Positions 25,840-34,227 of a DNA stretch of 64,000 nucleotides are shown piece by piece (the stretch's first letter is position 1; every line of letters starts with the position of its first letter). The DNA comes from Flagellimonas abyssi (lineage in GTDB: Bacteria; Bacteroidota; Bacteroidia; Flavobacteriales; Flavobacteriaceae): NCBI RefSeq assembly GCF_019457905.1, contig NZ_JAHZSV010000022.1:16816-80815 (forward strand), written 5' to 3'. The notes under the pieces are model-generated. The model ran no database searches. It was not told the DNA's origin and saw nothing but the letters and a program-made list of their open reading frames with translations. A program made the translations under genes and the position numbers.

Positions 25840-28161
25840 TTAATTTGATGGTTGACCAACAGTTTCTCTCATCTGCTGTGCTGCGGACACCATTATCTTT
25901 AACGCACTGATGGTTTCCTCCCAACCTCTGGTCTTTAGACCACAATCTGGATTTACCCACAATTTGGATGCTGGCAATACATTTTCTGCTTTTTGCAATA
26001 ATTTGATGATCTCCTCCTCGGACGGAACCCTTGGAGAATGGATGTCGTACACCCCGGGACCAATATCGTTGGGATAATCAAACTCGGAAAAGGCATCCAA
26101 CAATTCCATTTGGGAACGGGAGCATTCTATGGTTATCACATCGGCATCCATATCCGCAATGCTCTGAATAATGTCGTTGAACTCGGAATAACACATGTGG
26201 GTATGAATCTGTGTGGAATCCTTCACACCGCTCGTGGACAGTTTAAAGGCTCCTATCGCCCAGTCCAAATACGTTTGCCAGCCCTTTTTACGCAGGGGCA
26301 GACCTTCGCGAATTGCTGGTTCGTCTACTTGTATTATGTTGATGCCCTCTTTTTCCAAATCAAGTACTTCGTCCAAAATGGCCAATGCAATTTGTTCGCA
26401 GGTCACGGAGCGTGCTTGGTCATCCCGGACAAAGGACCATTGCAAGATGGTTACCGGTCCCGTTAACATTCCCTTTACAGGTCTATTGGTCAATGATTGT
26501 GCAAACGATGTCCAAAAGACCGTCATGGGAACAGGTCTTGAAACATCCCCATAAATAATCGGTGGCTTAACACAGCGCGAACCGTAACTCTGCACCCAAC
26601 CGTTTTGGGTAAACGTAAAGCCTTCCAACTGTTCTCCAAAGTATTCCACCATATCATTCCGTTCAAATTCGCCGTGAACGGGAACATCTAGGCCTATATT
26701 TTCTTGTAAACGAATGGTCTCAAACGTTTGTTCCATTAAAAAATTCACATACCCCTGCTCCGTAAGCTCTCCTTTTTTAAACAGTGACCTCTTTTGCCTA
26801 ACTTCTTTCGTTTGTGGAAAGGAACCAATGGTTGTAGTAGGAAAAAGTGGCAATTTTAAATGTTCGTCCTGAAGGATTTTTCTTTTATCGAATGAGGACT
26901 CTCTACGGTAATCCTTGGCTTCCAAATGTTCGAGCCGTTGTTTTACCTTGGTTTTATGGATCAGTTTGGAATTACGTCTCTTTTCCATGGATGCGACATT
27001 GTCCAAAAATAGCTGTTGGTGCTTGTAGTCTGGATTGTTCGCTAGTATTTTCAAGCTTTGGAGTTCTTCCAATTTCTGTTTGGCAAACGCCATCCAGTTC
27101 TTTATTTCGGTTGATAGAACCTCTTCATTTTGCTCCAAATCTAAATCATGGGGCACATGTAACAATGAACAGGACGGTGAAATAATGATACGTTCTTCCC
27201 CTAATTTTTCTTTGGCTTTCTGAATAAACCTTAGTGAGGATTCAAAATCATTTTTCCAGATATTTCTACCGTCAATAACACCTAATGACAAAGATGTACT
27301 TTGATGTAGCCTTCCCGTTTCCAAAACTTTATCCAAATCATCCGCTCCACGTCTTAAATCCAAATGCAGGGCACAAACAGGTAGGTTTAGGACGGTATCG
27401 AGGTTATCGCCATAATCGCCAAAATAACTGGCCAATAGGATTTTTAGGTTCGAAAATGCTTCTGTAATTCCATTATAGACTTTACCGATTGCTTCTTTTT
27501 CCTTTTCTGAAAGACCTGTGGAAAGTATAGGTTCATCAAACTGTACCCACGTTGCTCCTGCATCTGCCAGCATTTTCAAAATAGAATGATAGACGGGAAG
27601 TAATTTCGGTAAAAGATCAAGACGCTGGAAGCCTTCCTCTTTTTCCTTGCCCAACAATAAATAGGTCACAGGACCCAAAAGCACAGGTTTTGTCTGAATG
27701 CCCAGGTTTTTAGCTTCCTTAAACTCTTCCACGATTTTTTGAGAGACCAATTCAAATTCTTGTTCTTTTGTAAATTCTGGGACAATGTAATGGTAGTTGG
27801 TATCGAACCATTTGGTCATTTCCATGGCGATGACGTCCACTCCATCCTTTTGTAAACCCCTGGCCATCGCAAAATAGAGGTCCAAAATGTTCTTGCTTGA
27901 CTTTTTAGCGTTTTTGTAACGCTCTGGAATGGCCCCGACCATTAAGGTGGTGTCCAAAACTTGATCGTAGAAGGAAAAATCGTTGGATGGAATCAGTTCG
28001 ATTCCTTTCTCTTTTTGAAGCTTCCAGTTTTCCGTTCGGATACTTTTACCCGCCTCGATAAGGTCTTCCAAAGAAATTTTGTTGGACCAATACTTTTCGC
28101 AAGCTCTTTTCAGCTCACGGTGGGCCCCAATTCTAGGGTAGCCCAAATTGCTTGTTTTCAT
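25840..28161 (-). CDS. metE: Cobalamin-independent methionine synthase
   Basis: A 773-residue MetE that moves a methyl group from 5-methyltetrahydropteroyl-triglutamate to homocysteine. The start 'MKTSNLGYPRIGAHRELK' and the C-terminal catalytic half ('TTTIGSFPQTKEVR', 'VPVHGEFERNDMVEYFGEQL') are canonical. Zinc ligands are in 'HTHMCYSEFND' (His, Cys) and 'NPDCGLKTRGW' (Cys), with a Glu in 'ITIECSRS'. Length is normal. A cobalamin riboswitch in the leader shuts the gene off when B12 is present, so the organism should also have B12-dependent MetH. Confidence 0.97.
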   Translation of the reverse strand: MKTSNLGYPRIGAHRELKRACEKYWSNKISLEDLIEAGKSIRTENWKLQKEKGIELIPSNDFSFYDQVLDTTLMVGAIPERYKNAKKSSKNILDLYFAMARGLQKDGVDVIAMEMTKWFDTNYHYIVPEFTKEQEFELVSQKIVEEFKEAKNLGIQTKPVLLGPVTYLLLGKEKEEGFQRLDLLPKLLPVYHSILKMLADAGATWVQFDEPILSTGLSEKEKEAIGKVYNGITEAFSNLKILLASYFGDYGDNLDTVLNLPVCALHLDLRRGADDLDKVLETGRLHQSTSLSLGVIDGRNIWKNDFESSLRFIQKAKEKLGEERIIISPSCSLLHVPHDLDLEQNEEVLSTEIKNWMAFAKQKLEELQSLKILANNPDYKHQQLFLDNVASMEKRRNSKLIHKTKVKQRLEHLEAKDYRRESSFDKRKILQDEHLKLPLFPTTTIGSFPQTKEVRQKRSLFKKGELTEQGYVNFLMEQTFETIRLQENIGLDVPVHGEFERNDMVEYFGEQLEGFTFTQNGWVQSYGSRCVKPPIIYGDVSRPVPMTVFWTSFAQSLTNRPVKGMLTGPVTILQWSFVRDDQARSVTCEQIALAILDEVLDLEKEGINIIQVDEPAIREGLPLRKKGWQTYLDWAIGAFKLSTSGVKDSTQIHTHMCYSEFNDIIQSIADMDADVITIECSRSQMELLDAFSEFDYPNDIGPGVYDIHSPRVPSEEEIIKLLQKAENVLPASKLWVNPDCGLKTRGWEETISALKIMVSAAQQMRETVGQPSN

Positions 28162-28167
28162 TGCTAA

Positions 28168-28201
28168 AGCTTTTATAAAATTGAATAATTAGATAAAAGC
28201 T
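28168..28201 (-). promoter_or_regulatory. Hairpin next to the metE start, possible riboswitch expression platform
   Basis: AGCTTTTAT (28168-28176) pairs with ATAAAAGCT (28193-28201), a 9-bp stem ending 7 nt before the metE ATG. It could hide the translation start when the upstream aptamer binds cobalamin. Confidence 0.4.
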
Positions 28202-28329
28202 CCTTAGCTCAACTTCGCAATGCCTTAAACAAGAAGAACGCAGGGAATATTTATGGTGAAAACCAACAAACATCAAACGTTCGACCTGCCCTTTACGCGA
28301 AGGCACCGTCAAAATCCTACAAAGTAGGA

Positions 28330-28525
28330 ACGATATAGGCAGGTATCCTGGCTTGTTCGATTTCTGCCGCCTTCTCATCCACTATATATGGTGGACAATG
28401 GCATAATTGGCAAAAACATGCTATCCCAAATTGGAATCGGACTTACAGTTGCGCGTCAGCTCGTGATTTACACACGATTCCCTTTTAATCCCGACAATGA
28501 CTTGTCGAGAACCCCTATCGTTTTG
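28330..28525 (-). ncRNA. Cobalamin riboswitch
   Basis: On the minus strand the leader contains 'GGGAATCGTGTGTAAATCA', 'GCTGACGCGCAACTGT', and near the 3' end the B12 box 'AGCCAGGATACCTGCC' (28338-28353). Outer segments CGATAGG and CCTATATCG can form P1. All are diagnostic for the cobalamin aptamer. It lies ~170 nt before metE and should repress it in the presence of B12. An open frame at 28133-28378 that crosses this element is not a gene. Confidence 0.95.
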
Positions 28526-28638
28526 ATAAAGAAATTAAGTAAAGAACTTATTTAGGTGTAAATGTATGCAATATTATTTTCCTTTTGTCTCTGGGTACAC
28601 CTTCTTTATATGGTCAACCTATTGTGACCATTAAATAA

Positions 28639-28884
28639 TCATAATATTTGGATTTTTGCCCCATGCTTGTCCATAATCAAGATAACCATTTCGGAATCTA
28701 TGTTGGAACCAACACTCGCTACACGGAGAATATTATCACAATCTTCCAAATCAAAATTGATCTCATAGCAAGGGAATTCCTCTTGGAGTTTATCCAAAAG
28801 GAATTCAGCTTGTTCAATTGATGACACAGAGGTAGAAAACACTTCCACTATTTTTATAGATTGCTCAATATAACTGTTGTGCAT
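28639..28884 (-). CDS. Small protein with FDLEDCDNILRV motif (paralogue)
   Basis: An 81-residue protein of unknown function, paralogue of the one at 15994-16212. It shares 'NFDLEDCDNILRV' exactly and the same order: 'IVEVFSTSV' strand, helix, motif strands, 'SEMVILIMDKHG' helix and a final strand, suggesting a ferredoxin-like fold. It begins 29 bp after a VOC-family gene and is the last of five genes that start with a DinB-family gene. The repeated link to DinB genes is the only functional clue. Confidence 0.75.
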   Translation of the reverse strand: MHNSYIEQSIKIVEVFSTSVSSIEQAEFLLDKLQEEFPCYEINFDLEDCDNILRVASVGSNIDSEMVILIMDKHGAKIQIL

Positions 28885-28913
28885 AGCGGTTTCTGTAAAT
28901 TTTTGAAAGATTA

Positions 28914-29336
28914 CTAAAATTCTGGGTTATAGTTGATCATCCAATGAACACCAAACTGATCTACGAAACTTCCGAAGTAATCTCCCCAAAATTGATCGGC
29001 CATGGGCATTTCTATATCACCATTTTGGGAAAGCCCTTTGAACAAACGGTCAGCTTCTTCTTTAGTGTTGGGATGCAACGATAGGTAAACGTTGTTACCA
29101 TTGTTGAGGGAATGGCCCATAGAAGGTAAAATATCCGACGCCATTAATGTGATGTCCTGGGAAATGGGAAGCGAGATATGCATGATGCGGTCCTTTTCTT
29201 CTGCTGGTATTTTATCGCTGTCCGGTGCATCGCTCATTTTCATGACTGCTGTAAAATCTCCACCAAATACTGACTTATAAAAATTAAAGGCTTCTTCGGC
29301 ATTTCCGTTAAAATTTAAATAAGGGCTTAGCTTCAT
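28914..29336 (-). CDS. VOC-family protein (PhnB-like)
   Basis: A 140-residue glyoxalase/VOC-fold protein of the PhnB/3-demethylubiquinone type: 'LSPYLNFNGNAEEAFNFYKSVFGG' split around 'GNAEEAFNFY', 'RIMHISLPI', and 'FWGDYFGSFVDQFGVHWMINY'. Such proteins are abundant and mostly uncharacterised; binding of a small toxic compound or metal-assisted chemistry is possible. It is the fourth gene of the DinB-VOC-SRPBCC-VOC-small operon. Confidence 0.88.
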   Translation of the reverse strand: MKLSPYLNFNGNAEEAFNFYKSVFGGDFTAVMKMSDAPDSDKIPAEEKDRIMHISLPISQDITLMASDILPSMGHSLNNGNNVYLSLHPNTKEEADRLFKGLSQNGDIEMPMADQFWGDYFGSFVDQFGVHWMINYNPEF

Positions 29337-29370
29337 TGTGTAAGGTTTTAAATTAATGTGATATATGTGT

Positions 29371-29814
29371 TTATAATGACTTTTCTGCCAGTTCCTTTAC
29401 TTTCTCCAGCGCTTTTGGCCAAGTTTCCTCGAAAAAGTTCTTGTACTCTTCGATTGTCTCCATTTCTACCCGCAATAGGGTTCCTTCATCGACCGACTCT
29501 AGCGTATAATCTTCTGTTGCTCCTGCCCATTGATTGGCCTCCTTACTTTCAAAGTTTTCAATACCTCCCTCAACAACTCCCAAATGTTCTATGGTCATTC
29601 GCTCATTGGGTATGTTCCGTTTGATTCGACTTACCATGCCTCTCCCTTCGGGGCCGAGAAAAAGAACCTTGCTTCCTTCCTGCCAATCGGTTTCGGCGAA
29701 AGATCCTTCCGCAAAAACAGTTGTCCATTTTCGATAGGTGCTATCGTTCCAAAGTATTTTCCATACTTTTTCGGGTGTAGCATTAATGGTTATTTTAAAT
29801 TTTTGAAGTATCAT
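29371..29814 (-). CDS. SRPBCC/AHSA1-family protein
   Basis: A 147-residue START-like fold protein: 'ITINATPEKVWKILWND' at the N-terminus and 'WPKALEKVKELAEKSL' as the C-terminal helix are typical of AHSA1/polyketide-cyclase-like proteins. These bind hydrophobic ligands in a deep cavity. The start at 29814 (MILQKFK) is chosen; the longer frame overlaps the upstream stop region. It is part of the DinB operon; its ligand is unknown. Confidence 0.85.
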   Translation of the reverse strand: MILQKFKITINATPEKVWKILWNDSTYRKWTTVFAEGSFAETDWQEGSKVLFLGPEGRGMVSRIKRNIPNERMTIEHLGVVEGGIENFESKEANQWAGATEDYTLESVDEGTLLRVEMETIEEYKNFFEETWPKALEKVKELAEKSL

Positions 29815-29836
29815 TATTTGTTTGAATTTTAACAGG

Positions 29837-30253
29837 TTAACCATTCAAATTACAAAACAAATTGAACAAATGCCCATCCAAATCGGCAAAAACGCCGACG
29901 TAATAACCGTTTTCGTCATAAAACTTTTTGCTGTCTTTTCTAGGATCAAATCTAATACTCCCTCCTAACTTTTTCACGGTATCCAACCAATCATGGATTT
30001 CTTGCTTGCTTCCGGCCGAGAGGGTGAACATAATTTCGTTGCCTTGATCCAAGTCGGCCACTTCTCCCTCAAGACTTGTCCTTAGTTTTTCTTTTTCAAA
30101 AAAGTGAATCACAAACTCATCCTCGCCAAATAGAAAGCTTACCAAATCATTTGTAGGAATGCCATTTTGCTTAATTCCCAATGCCAGATAAAATTCCTGT
30201 GTTCGTTCCACATTTTCTACGCCAAGGTTTACCCAGATTTTTTTAGGTATCAT
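29837..30253 (-). CDS. VOC-family (glyoxalase/bleomycin resistance-like) protein
   Basis: A 138-residue VOC protein: 'KIWVNLGVENVERTQEFYLALG' read as 'NLGVENVERTQEFYLALG', then 'SFLFGEDEFVIHFFEK', and 'ENGYYVGVFADLDGHLFNLFC'. The predicted dimer would bind a small molecule in the VOC cleft. The start overlaps the DinB stop by 4 bp (ATGA), so they are co-translated. Confidence 0.87.
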   Translation of the reverse strand: MIPKKIWVNLGVENVERTQEFYLALGIKQNGIPTNDLVSFLFGEDEFVIHFFEKEKLRTSLEGEVADLDQGNEIMFTLSAGSKQEIHDWLDTVKKLGGSIRFDPRKDSKKFYDENGYYVGVFADLDGHLFNLFCNLNG

Positions 30254-30753
30254 GCTGTAATGTATTTAATGATTTGTTCCTGTTGATGGATATGGCGCTG
30301 TGTATGTACGGTATTGAAACCTATCCACTCCAGGCGAGTGAACGGACCATATTCCGGGATTTCAAAATCCAAACACGTTTTTGAGAGGTCCATATCCTTG
30401 CAGGTTTGGTTCACCCATTCAATTTTCTTCTTCAAACTGGTCAGGAGATTTTTCTTGTCAATCGGTCTATCGGTTGGTTCCACAGCTTTGGGTGAGTCCA
30501 TTTTTATATCAAAATTCAAAAATAGTTCGCGTATTTCCTCCATTTTTTGGTCAGGGGCTCGCTCCGCCTCCTCCGTGGTTCCCATCAAAATATTGGATAC
30601 ATTATAAGATCTATCCAAATGATCGCCGATCTGTCCCGCTGTCCAGCCGCCATTTACAGGTCTTGAATTGAGTTGCTCATTGGTCAATGAGGAAAGCAAT
30701 CCTACAAGTTTTGATGTTGTTGTATCATATTCTTTTAAAACTCTATCATCCAT
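30250..30753 (-). CDS. DinB-superfamily protein
   Basis: A 167-residue four-helix-bundle protein with all DinB metal His positions: 'WTAGQIGDHLDRSY' and the C-terminal 'NTVHTQRHIHQQEQI'. Unlike the DinB at 15493 the N-terminal His is kept. It leads a five-gene minus-strand operon (ATGA overlap with the next gene). The start MDDRVLKEYD is chosen; the frame is open 48 bp upstream, but those residues do not fit the family. Confidence 0.87.
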   Translation of the reverse strand: MDDRVLKEYDTTTSKLVGLLSSLTNEQLNSRPVNGGWTAGQIGDHLDRSYNVSNILMGTTEEAERAPDQKMEEIRELFLNFDIKMDSPKAVEPTDRPIDKKNLLTSLKKKIEWVNQTCKDMDLSKTCLDFEIPEYGPFTRLEWIGFNTVHTQRHIHQQEQIIKYITA

Positions 30754-31009
30754 TTTATCTATGTTTAATATGTTGAGATATATAAGGTTTGTTAAGACCA
30801 AAGTGAGCTGAAAATTTTCTCCCGTTTCAAATAGTAGCTTCTTTAATATAATCTTTCAATCCTTTATTCTTATCTAATATTCAACAGGTTACCAAAGATA
30901 CAGGTACCAATCCGTACTTTAGAGGTACATTTACGTCAATATCACGGGTTGATTACGACAAGATGTTGGTCTACCTTTAAGTCAACCACAATCCATTGAT
31001 TTTTGTAAT

Positions 31010-31984
31010 ATGAAACATATTTCGATACTTGTTCCCGAAGGCGATTCTAGCCTGAGCAATTTAGAGGCCACCTTTAAAATGTTCAATATGACCAATGATG
31101 CCTTGAAAAAAGCTGGTAAAGCTCCATTGTTCTCTACACACCTTGTTGGCACCCATAATAAAGCAAGGTTGAGCAATGGAATGTTCAGCATTATACCCAA
31201 TACTACAATTGATGAGGTAGACAAAACGGATTTGATCATAATCCCTGCCATACATGGCGATTACAAGGAGGTGGTTGCCAAAAACGAAGCATTTATTCCT
31301 TGGATCAAACAACAATATGGTAAGGGTGCCGAGGTGGCCAGCTTGTGCATTGGTGCATTTATACTGGCCGGCACCGGTTTGTTGGATGGACGGGATTGTG
31401 CCACCCATTGGCTGGCTGCAAGTGAGTTTAGGGCCATGTATCCAGAAGTTAACCTGATCGATGACAAGATCATTACCGACTCAAATGGATTGTATACCAG
31501 TGGAGGGGCCTATTCATCTTTAAACCTGAATCTTTATTTGGTCGAAAAATTTGCAGGCCGTGAAATGGCCGTCCTATCATCAAAAATTTTTGAAATTGAT
31601 ATCAGCCGTGCCAGCCAATCGCCCTTTATTATTTTTAAAGGACAAAAATCCCACAACGATAAAGAGGTTTTGAAAGCCCAAGAGTTTATAGAAAAAAACT
31701 ACTTGGATAAGATTACCGTGGATGAACTTTCCGAAAAAGTTGCCGTGAGTCGACGCACTTTTGAGAGACGTTTTAAAAAAGCAACTTCGAACACAGTCAT
31801 CGAATACTTGCAACGGGTTAAGGTAGAGGCCGCAAAAAAGGAGCTGGAAAAAGGAAGAAAAACCGTTAATGAAGTTATGTATGATGTGGGGTACAATGAC
31901 CCAAAGGCCTTTAGGGATGTTTTTAAGAAACATACAAGGGTCACTCCTCTGGAATACTTGAACAAATACAGTAGAGTCAATTGA
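31010..31984 (+). CDS. GlxA-type AraC-family transcriptional regulator
   Basis: A 324-residue regulator with an N-terminal DJ-1/PfpI-like domain ('HISILVPEGDSSLSNLEAT', 'VASLCIGAFILAGTGLLDG' with the nucleophile-elbow Cys, 'CATHWLAASEFRAMYPE') and a C-terminal AraC HTH pair ('ITVDELSEKVAVSRRTFERRF' and 'VNEVMYDVGYNDPKAFRDVF'). GlxA-type regulators often sense small amines or aldehydes; the ligand here is unknown. It diverges from the DinB operon across 256 bp, so it may control that operon. Confidence 0.92.
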   Translation: MKHISILVPEGDSSLSNLEATFKMFNMTNDALKKAGKAPLFSTHLVGTHNKARLSNGMFSIIPNTTIDEVDKTDLIIIPAIHGDYKEVVAKNEAFIPWIKQQYGKGAEVASLCIGAFILAGTGLLDGRDCATHWLAASEFRAMYPEVNLIDDKIITDSNGLYTSGGAYSSLNLNLYLVEKFAGREMAVLSSKIFEIDISRASQSPFIIFKGQKSHNDKEVLKAQEFIEKNYLDKITVDELSEKVAVSRRTFERRFKKATSNTVIEYLQRVKVEAAKKELEKGRKTVNEVMYDVGYNDPKAFRDVFKKHTRVTPLEYLNKYSRVN

Positions 31985-32236
31985 AGTAGTTATGAAACTC
32001 CATCATTGCAAAAGTTGAACCTTGTACATTTTTTGATAGTGCTCCTTTCCCAACCAATGGCAGAAGTGGAGCCAATTATAGAAAATAAACCACAACAGCC
32101 AAAGGGACAGGTTTCCTTGCGCTACGATTATTTCCATTTCAGTCATATTTTGCCATTTGATAACAATAGGATTTTCAATTCAATACAATTCTTTAATTTT
32201 AGAATTTTTAATCCAAAATATCTAAATCAGCCAGTA

Positions 32237-33895
32237 ATGGAACCTCGCATTACAAACTGTTTCTGGACATTGTTGTTTTGGCTTGTTTTTAGCTTCAGTA
32301 TCTTTTCACAAGACAAACCAAACCACCAACAAACAAGTCCCGAGACAAAAATAATCGATAGCATAGCCCAACAGGGGTATGATTTATGGATAAGGGACCC
32401 CGCGGAGTCAGTGAAGTTGGGCCAGCAAGCCTATGCATTGGCTGATGAAATAAAGTATTCCAAGGGTGCCGCTTTCGCCAAAAGGGTGTCAGGAGTAGGA
32501 CATTGGACGCTCGGTGAGTCAAAAAATGCTCTCTTTGATCTTTATGAAGGACTGGAACTGTATGAAGGCTTAAATGACCTTGAGGGGGTCTCCAACATAA
32601 AATTAAATATAGGCATGGTGTATGCCGATATCGATGAAGATTCGTTGGCCCTTAAAAATTACCGCGAGGCCATCAATGGATTTAGTCAGCTAAATTTGGA
32701 TAACAGAGTTGCCACTGCGTATACAAAGTTGGGGACCCTACAAATGGAAACAGGGCGGTTGGACAAAGCCCACACCAATATCAGCAATGCACTTAATATT
32801 CATACCAAAAACAATTTTCAATATGGTATGGCAGAGGCCCACAATCGGTTGGGCCGTGTATATTTGGAACAGGGCGACCTAGAACAGGCCAATTACCATT
32901 TTAGGCAATCGTTGACTCTTGGGCGAAGAATAGACGATAAAGATGGTATGGTGAGCAACCTGCTTCAATTTGGCAGAATGTTTACCATGGAAAAAGAGTA
33001 TGAGTTGGCCGACATGCATTTTAAGCTAGCACTGAGCAGGGCCAATGAAATGAACCTGAAAAATTATCAATTGTCAATTTTAAAAAATTTGGCAGATCTT
33101 AAAAGACAGACCCAACAAAACGACTCGGCCTTATACTATTTCTCCCGATATGTAGATTTAAAGGATTCTCTCTTTACCATTAAAAAATCCCATCAAATTG
33201 CCGGTTTGGAATTCAGGAACGAACTGGAGCAAAAGACAAACGAACTGGAACAGCTTTCCAAAAGGCAGCAATTGAGCAAAATCATACAATGGATATTGAT
33301 CGGCGGTATTTGGATCATTGCCCTATTATCTTTCTTCCTGATCAAAAGCATGAGGCAACGTTCAAAAAACCAAAAACATTTGCTGGAACAACAAAATATT
33401 ATTGCCCAAAAAGAACTGGAAAACCAACAGCTCAAAGGTATGGACCTAGAGGGTGAACTGGATACCAAAAACCGGGAACTTACTTCATATGCCATGAACT
33501 TTGTTCAAAAAAATCAGTTATTGGATGAGTTCCAGAACAAAATACAAGATGCAAAAAAAGCAACTACATTAAATCAGGTCAGCAAAATTATGACCGATAT
33601 GGAAAGAACCATAAAAATAAATCAGGGCAAGGAAAAGGATTGGGAAGACTTTAAGCAACATTTTGAAAATGTACATCCTGAATTTTTCACCAACTTGAAG
33701 CTACAATTCCCCGATTTAAGTGCAAATGACTTAAAAGTTGCCGCCCTCACCAGGCTCAATTTATCCATCAAAGAGGCTTCCAACATCCTCGGCATCTCCC
33801 CGGAGAGTACAAAAACAGCTCGCTACAGGCTCAGAAAAAAGTTGAACCTGTCTCCTGAAACAGATTTGTTTGATTTTTTGTTGGATTTTAAATAA
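32237..33895 (+). CDS. Membrane-tethered TPR regulator with C-terminal LuxR-type HTH
   Basis: A 552-residue sensor and transcription factor. The signal peptide (MEPRITNCFWTLLFWLVFSFSIF) leads to a periplasmic array of TPR units (~60-320, e.g. 'TAYTKLGTLQMETGRLDKAH', 'AEAHNRLGRVYLEQGDLEQA'). A membrane span (~349-369) follows, then a coiled coil and a LuxR-type HTH ('LSANDLKVAALTRLNLSIKE', 'RYRLRKKLNL'). The HTH is closely similar to that of the regulator at 10823-13558. The start at 32237 (TAATGG context) is chosen; the frame is open 231 bp upstream, but that part is not protein-like. It probably acts on the operon beginning at 34115. Confidence 0.85.
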   Translation: MEPRITNCFWTLLFWLVFSFSIFSQDKPNHQQTSPETKIIDSIAQQGYDLWIRDPAESVKLGQQAYALADEIKYSKGAAFAKRVSGVGHWTLGESKNALFDLYEGLELYEGLNDLEGVSNIKLNIGMVYADIDEDSLALKNYREAINGFSQLNLDNRVATAYTKLGTLQMETGRLDKAHTNISNALNIHTKNNFQYGMAEAHNRLGRVYLEQGDLEQANYHFRQSLTLGRRIDDKDGMVSNLLQFGRMFTMEKEYELADMHFKLALSRANEMNLKNYQLSILKNLADLKRQTQQNDSALYYFSRYVDLKDSLFTIKKSHQIAGLEFRNELEQKTNELEQLSKRQQLSKIIQWILIGGIWIIALLSFFLIKSMRQRSKNQKHLLEQQNIIAQKELENQQLKGMDLEGELDTKNRELTSYAMNFVQKNQLLDEFQNKIQDAKKATTLNQVSKIMTDMERTIKINQGKEKDWEDFKQHFENVHPEFFTNLKLQFPDLSANDLKVAALTRLNLSIKEASNILGISPESTKTARYRLRKKLNLSPETDLFDFLLDFK

Positions 33896-33943
33896 AAAAT
33901 AATTTATTGATTTTCAATATTTTACAATATTCAGAATACATTT

Positions 33944-33965
33944 TGTCTACCTGATGTCTACCTGA
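33944..33965 (+). promoter_or_regulatory. Tandem 11-bp repeat, candidate activator site for the 34115 operon
   Basis: TGTCTACCTGA occurs at 33944-33954 and again, directly adjoining, at 33955-33965; a partial third GTCTAC is at 33977-33982. It lies 49 bp after the TPR/LuxR regulator stop and ~60 bp upstream of the -33 box. The unit resembles the GACTACATCA repeat upstream of susC (shared G.CTAC.T.A). Confidence 0.55.
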
Positions 33966-34025
33966 TAGGCAATCAAGTCTACTTCTTATTCTTACGCTGT
34001 ACACTCCATATACCTCCCCCTTTTT

Positions 34026-34054
34026 TTTGATTTAAAATTGTCACGCTAGGTTTG
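34026..34054 (+). promoter_or_regulatory. Bacteroidota-type promoter for the microprotein/desaturase operon
   Basis: A TTTG (-33) at 34026-34029 and TAGGTTTG (-7, exact TAnnTTTG) at 34047-34054, 17 bp apart. The leader to the ATG at 34115 is about 55 nt. Confidence 0.6.
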
Positions 34055-34114
34055 CGCTCTCAAAATCAGCGGGATACACCCGTGTTTATTCATCAATTCA
34101 AAAATCAATTAAAA

Positions 34115-34222
34115 ATGAAACGACAATTATTTATTGAGGCCTATCAATCCAATGAAGGATTATGGGCCATAAAGAAGAGAAGGAAAATGGAGTTCAACGC
34201 TAAGTTTAAATCTAAAATTTAA
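34115..34222 (+). CDS. 35-residue basic microprotein
   Basis: A 35-residue open frame, MKRQLFIEAYQSNEGLWAIK to the end KFKSKI, with a net positive charge and one Trp. It starts after AAAAA-ATG and stops 5 bp before the sterol desaturase gene. It is the first coding unit after a good promoter, so it is probably translated, either as a small protein or as a leader peptide. No family is recognised. Confidence 0.5.
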   Translation: MKRQLFIEAYQSNEGLWAIKKRRKMEFNAKFKSKI

Positions 34223-34227
34223 CAATC

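Noticed and set aside
26038..26466. 142-codon plus-strand open frame inside metE
   Set aside because: Antisense shadow of the MetE catalytic half.
28133..28378. 81-codon minus-strand open frame
   Set aside because: It crosses the cobalamin riboswitch and the metE start; the sequence is explained by the RNA element.
30947..30987. Inverted repeat GGTTGA...TCAACC with a single GTCTACC upstream of the GlxA-type gene
   Set aside because: The arms are only 6 bp and 29 bp apart, and the GTCTACC unit is not tandem as at 33944, so it may be chance.
32006..32236. N-terminal extension of the TPR/LuxR regulator frame
   Set aside because: The stretch is low-complexity and unlike protein; the signal peptide starts at 32237 in a TAATG context.
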